NCBI GenBank assembly: GCA_964606065.1 | Contig: CAZSEX010000039.1 | Span: forward strand, 1 to 18,357 | Origin: JAFGHJ01 sp964606065 | GTDB lineage: Bacteria; Hydrothermota; UBA3072 | Direction of reading: 5' to 3' | DNA length: 18,357 bases | Shown: piece after piece, positions 14,768 through 18,357 of the stretch | How positions within the stretch are numbered: the stretch's first letter is position 1 | How the letters are laid out: each line of letters starts with the position of its first letter | Notes under the pieces: model-generated | The model's input: the letters and a program-made list of their open reading frames with translations, nothing else | Databases searched by the model: none | What the model was told of the DNA's origin: nothing | Position numbers and translations under genes: made by a program

Positions 14768-15247
14768 ATGAAAAAAATTTCAAATCGTAGCAAAACCTTA
14801 ATATTTTTTCTGACATTATTTTTCGTCGCAGGATGCGACCGAAAAAACGATAACCAGAACAATCTCACAACCATAGAAATAGGAAAAGAAATAATACGGG
14901 TGGAAATCGCGGATTCTCCACGAAAATGGGAGCTTGGATTATCTTATAAAGACACACTCCCGAAAAATCACGGAATGTTATTTGTCTTTCCCGATGAACA
15001 CAGAAGAGTTTTCTGGATGAGAGGATGCAACTTCGATATAGATCTCGCCTATATAGAATCGGATGGAACTATTTCGGAGATAATAACAATGAAAAAAGAA
15101 CCTCTCAATACCCCTTTAGATTCTCTAAAAACCTATCTTTCCCGATCAACAACAATAAAATACGTTCTTGAAATGATAGGAGGATGGTTTGATGAGAATA
15201 ACATTAAAACGGGCAAAAAAATCGACCTCGACCACTTGGGCAATTAG
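14768..15247 (+). CDS. DUF192 family lipoprotein
   Basis: A 159-residue protein with a lipoprotein signal: basic N-region, hydrophobic 11-20 and lipobox VAGC with Cys23. The DUF192 domain spans about 35-155. Its conserved parts are visible: a GLSYKDTLPKNHGMLFVF stretch (57-74), FWMRGCNFDIDLAYI (82-96), a DGTI turn and YVLEMIGGWFDENNI (about 137-151). The biochemical role of DUF192 is not established; members are usually exported. It starts 28 bp after smc, with an AGAAG-type weak ribosome site, so it is probably co-transcribed, although it has no known link to chromosome segregation. A candidate terminator follows directly. Confidence 0.88.
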   Translation: MKKISNRSKTLIFFLTLFFVAGCDRKNDNQNNLTTIEIGKEIIRVEIADSPRKWELGLSYKDTLPKNHGMLFVFPDEHRRVFWMRGCNFDIDLAYIESDGTISEIITMKKEPLNTPLDSLKTYLSRSTTIKYVLEMIGGWFDENNIKTGKKIDLDHLGN

Positions 15248-15276
15248 TTGTTTTGCAAAAGAACAATCTATTTTTT
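15248..15276 (+). terminator. Candidate terminator of the smc-DUF192 operon
   Basis: TTGTTTT (15248-15254), a GCAA tetraloop (15255-15258), AA-G-AACAA (15259-15266, one bulged G), then a T-run at 15271-15276. It begins one base after the DUF192 stop codon. The stem is AT-rich and weak, so confidence is moderate. Confidence 0.4.
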
Positions 15277-15316
15277 AACTATACTGCGACATGAGTTTAA
15301 TCGACATTAATATTTT

Positions 15317-15859
15317 TTAGAACCTATAAGTAATCCTCGCCATATAAAAATCTTCTGAATTTTTAAATATTATTTTCACTTTATTTTCCTTGCAAGGATC
15401 CGTAAACAAATTAGAGCATCCAATTCCGACCATCACACCTCCCAGAACATCCCACCAATCGTGTTTCTCCACGTACATCCTTGACCACCCCACACATCCA
15501 GCTAAAAAGTAAAAAGGAATACCGTAATTAAAACCATACCTTTCCTGCACAAAAGCTGCAGCGGAAAAAGAAATAGACGTATGACCGGACGGAAAGGCGT
15601 ATTTTTCTCCATCCGGACGATCTTTATTGATTATCCTCTTTATCAAATGGGTGCTTATAAAAGTTGCTCCAAAACTCGCAGTTGCCTGTAATATTCCTTT
15701 GTTCTCGTTTTCTAAAACAAAAGATAAAACAAAAGCCGAAGCAGGTAATCCTATTCTTATTATATCTCCAGCTTTTTCAATACACGTTTCCTGAGCTCTA
15801 ATATCGAACAAAATTAAAAAAAGAGAAAAAAATACAATTTTGGCTCTTGCTTTCCTCAT
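15317..15859 (-). CDS. PAP2-family phosphatase, exported
   Basis: A 180-residue PAP2 phosphatase. All three catalytic motifs are intact: KRIINKDRP (74-82, KX6RP), PSGH (90-93) and SRMYVEKHDWWD (126-137, SRX5HX3D), so a phosphohydrolase acting on a lipid phosphate or pyrophosphate in the periplasm or membrane is expected. The N-terminus is a signal sequence (basic MRKARAK, hydrophobic 8-19, AQE near 22-24). It is short for the family, with fewer membrane helices than undecaprenyl-pyrophosphate or lipid A phosphatases. The last about 25 residues form alternating beta-like strands and end in ITYRF, which looks like an outer-membrane C-terminal signal. It lies 14 bp after the zinc-ribbon gene and is probably read with it. 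There is no Shine-Dalgarno. Confidence 0.87.
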   Translation of the reverse strand: MRKARAKIVFFSLFLILFDIRAQETCIEKAGDIIRIGLPASAFVLSFVLENENKGILQATASFGATFISTHLIKRIINKDRPDGEKYAFPSGHTSISFSAAAFVQERYGFNYGIPFYFLAGCVGWSRMYVEKHDWWDVLGGVMVGIGCSNLFTDPCKENKVKIIFKNSEDFYMARITYRF

Positions 15860-15873
15860 ATCAAAATAAAACT

Positions 15874-16101
15874 CTATACCTTAAAACCCGATGTAGTAAA
15901 AGAGTTTTGTTTCATTTTAATCCTTCTACCCTGGTCTACTCCGATAACCTTACCACACTTCTTACATTTATATTCTTTACCATCTTTAGAACTAAAATCT
16001 TCTTTAATTCTATCTTTATAACAATAAAGAACCTTACCCATACCAATCTTTTCATATTTAAAAACCTTGCTTTTGCATCCGGCACATTTGATAGTTAACA
16101 T
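15874..16101 (-). CDS. Small zinc-ribbon protein
   Basis: A 75-residue basic protein with two CxxC knuckles, CAGC (6-9) and CKKC (46-49), and a further Cys27, as in zinc ribbons that bind one metal ion. The C-terminal 25 residues are basic and polar (GRRIKMKQ) and could contact nucleic acid. It resembles FmdB/zinc-ribbon-type proteins and the start of MJ0042-like domains, but I cannot assign a family. It is first of a likely two-gene unit with the PAP2 gene 14 bp downstream. An AAAGAAGA purine run, a few bases before the ATG, is a weak ribosome site. Confidence 0.7.
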   Translation of the reverse strand: MLTIKCAGCKSKVFKYEKIGMGKVLYCYKDRIKEDFSSKDGKEYKCKKCGKVIGVDQGRRIKMKQNSFTTSGFKV

Positions 16102-16119
16102 AAATATCTTCTTTGCGTT

Positions 16120-16147
16120 AATATTGTCTATTTCAAGAAAAAGTCAA
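16120..16147 (-). promoter_or_regulatory. Possible promoter of the zinc-ribbon/PAP2 unit
   Basis: TTGACT (16142-16147) and a poor AATATT (16120-16125) at the 16-bp spacing seen elsewhere; the ATG follows 18 bases after the -10 box. The weak -10 box lowers confidence. Confidence 0.4.
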
Positions 16148-16248
16148 GAAATAAAATTATCATAAAATCAGGATTTCGGATTTAGTAAAAACAAATAAAA
16201 AACTTCGCGCCTTTGTAACAATTGATTGTTAATAATCACATTGCCAAC

Positions 16249-16276
16249 TTGACAGACAAACAAAAAGAAATAAAAT
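16249..16276 (+). promoter_or_regulatory. Promoter of the glycine-rich membrane protein gene
   Basis: TTGACA (16249-16254), a 16-bp spacer and TAAAAT (16271-16276). The leader of about 16 bases contains AAGGAGG (16287-16293), five bases before the ATG. Confidence 0.77.
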
Positions 16277-16298
16277 AAAAAAAATTAAGGAGGTTAAA

Positions 16299-16643
16299 AT
16301 GTTTTTGCTTGCTGTTTTTGTTGGAGCGATAACCATGACTATTTTAAGCAATATTCCCGTTGTGGGACATATTCTTGCGGGATTCCTGGCGGGTATTATC
16401 GCAAAGGGTGCCGGCAGAGGAGCTTTAGCCGGTTTTCTTAGCGGTACGATAATAGGTATAATCGCCACCATATTTTTTACGGCAATAGGCGGTGTATGGG
16501 GCGCAATCCTGGGCGGACATCCGGGAGCTGTTCTCGGCATTATTTTAGGAGCTTTCTCGGGAGGCACAATTATTATTTCTTCTCTTTATTTTGGAATACT
16601 CGGTCTTATAGGTGGAGCTATAGGCGGTGCTCTAAAAAGCTAA
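16299..16643 (+). CDS. Glycine-rich polytopic membrane protein (DUF5518-like)
   Basis: A 114-residue, almost wholly hydrophobic protein with about four membrane segments (roughly 2-18, 24-36, 42-64 and 74-111, the last probably two helices). It is very rich in Gly and Ala with small-residue spacing (GHILAGFLAG, GGVWGAILGG, GGAIGGAL), the pattern of glycine-zipper helices that pack tightly or oligomerise. Only a few charged residues (KGAGRG at 36-41) mark a cytoplasmic loop. It recalls DUF5518-type proteins, but no catalytic or transport motif is visible and the function is unknown. The start is certain: AAGGAGG lies five bases upstream and a TTGACA-N16-TAAAAT promoter precedes it. It stands alone between convergent neighbours. 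Confidence 0.8.
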   Translation: MFLLAVFVGAITMTILSNIPVVGHILAGFLAGIIAKGAGRGALAGFLSGTIIGIIATIFFTAIGGVWGAILGGHPGAVLGIILGAFSGGTIIISSLYFGILGLIGGAIGGALKS

Positions 16644-16653
16644 ATCAGCTTTT
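16635..16653 (+). terminator. Candidate hairpin terminator overlapping the stop codon
   Basis: AAAAGCT (16635-16641), loop AAATC, AGCTTTT (16647-16653): a perfect 7-bp stem ending in TTTT and symmetric enough to act on both strands. The stop TAA sits at the base of the loop. The following T-run is short. Confidence 0.35.
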
Positions 16654-16972
16654 CCTACTCAAAAAGTGATTCTATTTTATTTTTGATAATATTAACCTTC
16701 TCCCCTGTGTCGCAATCGGAATTATCTTACTATAATCGTGAAAACCGATCCCAAAAAATCCCGCAACACCCTGAAGGTTAATTAAAAGATAAACTCCAAA
16801 AGCAATTACCGCTAAAAAAAGAGCCTTTTGTTACCTTCAACACAGGCTTGCCAGGTAGAAAAAGTTTTCTTGCTGGTATTATCCCCTATTCAACCGGTCA
16901 TGTAATTTACCTGTGGGGAAAGATACCAAAACTAAAGTGCTTTTTTCGAAACTTTATGTTGAGAACAAAAGT
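16644..16972. other. Convergent intergenic spacer, 329 bp
   Basis: Lies between the glycine-rich protein gene and the 3' end of csp. The only structure I see is a split minus-strand hydrophobic reading frame (16672-16889, listed separately) and a hairpin over the csp stop codon (16958-16977). No repeats of the dispersed families occur here. Confidence 0.6.
16672..16889 (-). pseudogene. Possible relic or frameshifted small membrane-protein gene
   Basis: On the minus strand a frame open from 16889 gives IGDNTSKKTFSTWQACVEGN and stops at 16812-16814. A second frame, open for 52 codons from about 16830 to the stop at 16672-16674, gives a hydrophobic segment (LFLAVIAFGVYLLI) followed by GVAGFFGIGF and a basic tail. 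The two would join at a run of seven A (T on the coding strand) if it held one base more. There is no ATG in either part: the only upstream ATG (MTG) meets a TGA after three codons. It could be chance, a decayed gene or a homopolymer sequencing error. Confidence 0.22.
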
Positions 16973-16977
16973 TCAAC
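16958..16977 (-). terminator. Weak hairpin at the csp stop codon
   Basis: On the minus strand GTTGAAC-TTTT-GTTCTCAAC forms a stem of GAAC/GTTC plus GTT/AAC with a two-base bulge, overlapping the csp TGA. No U-tract follows, so it may stabilise the 3' end rather than terminate transcription. Confidence 0.25.
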
Positions 16978-17176
16978 GAATTTTTTTAACTTTTTCGGCT
17001 TTTGGTCCCTTATCACTTTCGATGAGTTCAAACTCCACTTCATCGCCTTCCGAAAGTGTAACCAGACCATCACTAAGGGCTGTTGTGTGTACGAATATGT
17101 CCTGAGAAGTGTCATTAGCTGTAATAAAACCGTATCCTTTCCTGTCACTAAACCATTTTACTTTACCTTCTGCCAT
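16973..17176 (-). CDS. csp: Cold-shock domain protein (Csp family)
   Basis: A 67-residue single cold-shock domain, a five-stranded OB-fold that binds single-stranded RNA and DNA and melts RNA secondary structure. RNP1 is KGYGFI (13-18), RNP2 is DIFVH (26-30), and the aromatic WF (8-9) is present, as is the usual GxxVxFE segment. I start at the MAEGKVKWF methionine (17174-17176) rather than 13 codons upstream: AAAGGAGG (17187-17194) lies ten bases before it and the upstream residues do not belong to the fold. Its own promoter gives a leader of about 57 bases, the longest in the window, which could allow post-transcriptional control as in other csp genes. No cold box can be identified by eye. 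Confidence 0.95.
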   Translation of the reverse strand: MAEGKVKWFSDRKGYGFITANDTSQDIFVHTTALSDGLVTLSEGDEVEFELIESDKGPKAEKVKKIR

Positions 17177-17186
17177 TCTGAAAAAA

Positions 17187-17194
17187 CCTCCTTT
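17187..17194 (-). promoter_or_regulatory. Ribosome binding site of csp, fixes the start codon
   Basis: AAAGGAGG ten bases upstream of ATG 17176. It lies inside the longer open frame that begins at 17215, so the internal ATG is the true start. Confidence 0.85.
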
Positions 17195-17240
17195 GGTTTT
17201 TGTTAGAGTATACAACGATACTTAAATAAACAATCGATTA

Positions 17241-17268
17241 ATCATATTCGGTTTTGTTTATTTGTCAA
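17241..17268 (-). promoter_or_regulatory. Promoter of csp
   Basis: TTGACA (17263-17268) and TATGAT (17241-17246) on the minus strand with a 16-bp spacer. The predicted start is near 17234. Confidence 0.8.
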
Positions 17269-17331
17269 GGCTAAAAAATTTTATAAGTGTTAAAAAAAAA
17301 CGACCGATAATCAACGTGTAAATATTCATAT

Positions 17332-17394
17332 TTAAGACATAAACAAACACACCTCTAACGTATCGACCAAATCAACAATTGACATTAAATCCAT
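17332..17394 (-). CDS. Possible 20-residue peptide ORF antisense to the grpB promoter
   Basis: ATG at 17394 to TAA at 17332-17334 reads MDLMSIVDLVDTLEVCLFMS. It lies 24 bases after the -10 box of the minus-strand promoter at 17419-17446. It lacks a Shine-Dalgarno and any known family. Its only support is position, so it may be chance. Confidence 0.15.
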   Translation of the reverse strand: MDLMSIVDLVDTLEVCLFMS

Positions 17395-17406
17395 AACAGT
17401 TATAAT
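17379..17406 (+). promoter_or_regulatory. Perfect-consensus promoter of grpB, leaderless
   Basis: TTGACA (17379-17384), 16 bp, TATAAT (17401-17406), both perfect. The ATG begins at 17412, five bases after the -10 box, so the expected start of transcription coincides with the A of AUG. Confidence 0.87.
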
Positions 17407-17411
17407 CCAAT

Positions 17412-17933
17412 ATGTTCCAGTATAACAAAAGCAAAAGAATTGTCAAGGTTGCTCCTCATAATTCAAAGTGGGAAGAAAAGTTTAAAGAAGAAGCGAATAA
17501 GATCGAAAAAATATTTGAAGAAATATTTGTAGATATATATCATATAGGAAGCACCGCCGTTCCACTGGTTAAAGCCAAACCGATAATAGATATTATGGTA
17601 GAAGTCGAAGATATAAATAAAGTAAACAGCTACAATAAACAAATGGAAGTATTAGGATACGTTGCTCTGGGTGAATACGGCATCCCCAAAAGACGATTTT
17701 TTCAAAAAGGAGGAAACAGACGAACTCATCATGTTCATATATTTGAATCGGGAAGTCCTCAAATTAAAAGACATGTCGATTTTCGAGATTATTTAATCTC
17801 ACACCCAAAAGTCGCCAAAGAATACTCACGCCTTAAAGAAAAACTGGCAAAAAAATATAGATACGATATCGGTAAATACCAGGAAGGTAAAGAGAGTTTT
17901 ATAAAGAAGATCGATAAAAAATTAGGCAACTAA
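17412..17933 (+). CDS. GrpB family protein (UPF0157, nucleotidyltransferase-like fold)
   Basis: A 173-residue cytoplasmic protein of the GrpB/UPF0157 family, whose fold is related to nucleotidyltransferases. Visible family blocks: VKVAPHNSKWEEKFKEE (11-27), HIGSTAVP (44-51, the GS of the nucleotidyltransferase turn), KPIIDIMV (56-63, the acidic strand), RTHHVHIF (104-111), HVDFRDYL (121-128) and the C-terminal helix KYQEGKESFIKKI. The length is normal. The enzymatic role is not established. No Shine-Dalgarno precedes the ATG, and the promoter leaves no room for one. It appears monocistronic. A second, opposite-facing consensus promoter lies within its first twelve codons. Confidence 0.9.
   Translation: MFQYNKSKRIVKVAPHNSKWEEKFKEEANKIEKIFEEIFVDIYHIGSTAVPLVKAKPIIDIMVEVEDINKVNSYNKQMEVLGYVALGEYGIPKRRFFQKGGNRRTHHVHIFESGSPQIKRHVDFRDYLISHPKVAKEYSRLKEKLAKKYRYDIGKYQEGKESFIKKIDKKLGN
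17419..17446 (-). promoter_or_regulatory. Antisense consensus promoter inside the 5' end of grpB
   Basis: On the minus strand TTGACA (17441-17446), 16 bp, TATACT (17419-17424). It would fire leftward across the grpB promoter towards csp, as a second distal csp promoter or the source of a short antisense RNA. Confidence 0.5.
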
Positions 17934-18030
17934 AAAATTAAAAAGCGAAGCGGGTAACCACTGTTAACTGGTAGTCACGGCCATTTTATTATCCCAACTT
18001 CAATAAAGATAACGTGTGTTAGAAGAATAT

Positions 18031-18357
18031 TCATGCAGTTTTCTGCTTTGAAATATCTTCCACAGTCGCGTAAGGATGCGGATATCGTCCTTTTTCTGTT
18101 GTATAGGATTTCATCCAAATTTTCGAATAAATTTGAACCGCTTCGACAGGACAATAATTTAAAAAGGGATTACTCGAAAAAGTAACTCCGTTTTTATCAT
18201 CACCATTATAATTTTCTTTATTCAATATTACTTTCCTAATAAATTTCAGTTTTTGAAGAACATTCATTTCCAATACATCCAATTCATCTTTCGTGGGAAC
18301 GGTAAAGTATTCTAATTTCGGATCATTTAAAGCCATATCTATAGTAAATGCAGCATT
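18031..18357 (-). CDS. Unrecognised protein, C-terminal 108 residues, cut by window edge
   Basis: The frame is open from the right edge to the stop at 18031-18033, so the gene starts outside the window; the internal ATG at 18336 need not be the start. The visible part reads AAFTIDMALNDPKLEYFTVP, then a helical region (KDELDVLEMNVLQKLKFIRK), a polar loop, SNPFLNYCPVEAVQIYSK and a Lys-rich end. The acidic strand followed by a long helix and an NPxLNYCP stretch faintly recalls the C-terminal half of PD-(D/E)XK nucleases of the RecB type, but only one Cys is present and no catalytic motif can be confirmed. I give no function. No membrane segment is seen. Confidence 0.7.
   Translation of the reverse strand, partial: NAAFTIDMALNDPKLEYFTVPTKDELDVLEMNVLQKLKFIRKVILNKENYNGDDKNGVTFSSNPFLNYCPVEAVQIYSKIWMKSYTTEKGRYPHPYATVEDISKQKTA

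Noticed and set aside
16229..16567. 112-codon minus-strand frame opposite the glycine-rich membrane protein
   Set aside because: Pro/Ala-rich complement of Gly/Ala codons. The plus strand has a promoter, AAGGAGG and membrane helices; this one has none.
16890..16901. ATG-ACC-GGT-TGA as a possible recoded (selenocysteine) start of the hydrophobic frame
   Set aside because: There is no evident hairpin downstream of the TGA, and the frame still needs a further frameshift.
16848..17105. Plus-strand frame from a TTG running into csp
   Set aside because: It overlaps csp in antisense, has no ribosome site, and its only possible start is TTG. Treated as chance.
17177..17215. Thirteen-codon N-terminal extension of csp
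   Set aside because: The extension contains the AAAGGAGG site that serves the internal ATG, and its residues do not fit the cold-shock fold.

Overview
This is an AT-rich bacterial chromosome segment with a Gram-negative cell plan: an outer-membrane porin-like protein, an exported PAP2 phosphatase, a lipoprotein, and a lamin-tail protein with a FlgD/gliding-type C-terminal module. That combination, together with intergenic spacers full of degenerate word-like repeats, suggests a poorly characterised lineage of the FCB / candidate-phylum type (WOR-3- or Cloacimonadota-like). The placement is an inference from style, not from a marker gene. No plasmid, phage, transposase, CRISPR, tRNA or rRNA features were seen.

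Left part (1-5600, all minus strand): a surface-polysaccharide block. Transcription runs from a UDP-sugar dehydrogenase (wbpA/wecC type), directly abutting a UDP-GlcNAc 2-epimerase (wecB), then across a 179-bp gap to a fused two-domain oxidoreductase (zinc-type dehydrogenase plus Gfo/Idh/MocA), and finally to the N-terminal part of an asparagine synthetase (asnB) cut by the window edge. Together they would make and modify activated amino-sugar uronic acids for a glycan.

Middle part (5600-11400): two separate small SAM-methyltransferase-like genes on the plus strand, then a lamin-tail/FlgD-like secreted protein and a porin on the minus strand. Long spacers hold at least four kinds of dispersed repeats, one clearly structured three-way-junction element, and a small cluster of DnaA-box-like sites. 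The first methyltransferase gene is bracketed by inverted copies of a composite repeat.

Right part (11400-18357): smc (chromosome condensation ATPase) followed by a DUF192 lipoprotein in one operon; a convergent zinc-ribbon/PAP2 pair; a glycine-rich membrane protein; a cold-shock protein; a GrpB-family protein; and the C-terminal part of an unrecognised protein leaving the window.

The strongest unexpected signal is in the promoters. Nearly every transcription unit carries a near-consensus TTGACA / TATAAT pair with exactly 16 bp between the hexamers. At six genes (wbpA, both methyltransferases, the lamin-tail gene, smc, grpB) the -10 box lies only 5-9 bases before the start codon, so the transcript would begin at or within a few bases of the AUG: leaderless mRNA. 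Other genes (porin, the glycine-rich membrane protein, csp) use the same promoter type but have 22-64 bases between the -10 box and the AUG and a strong AAGGAGG Shine-Dalgarno. Two initiation modes seem to coexist on one promoter design. The same rule exposes a promoter inside grpB firing the opposite way.
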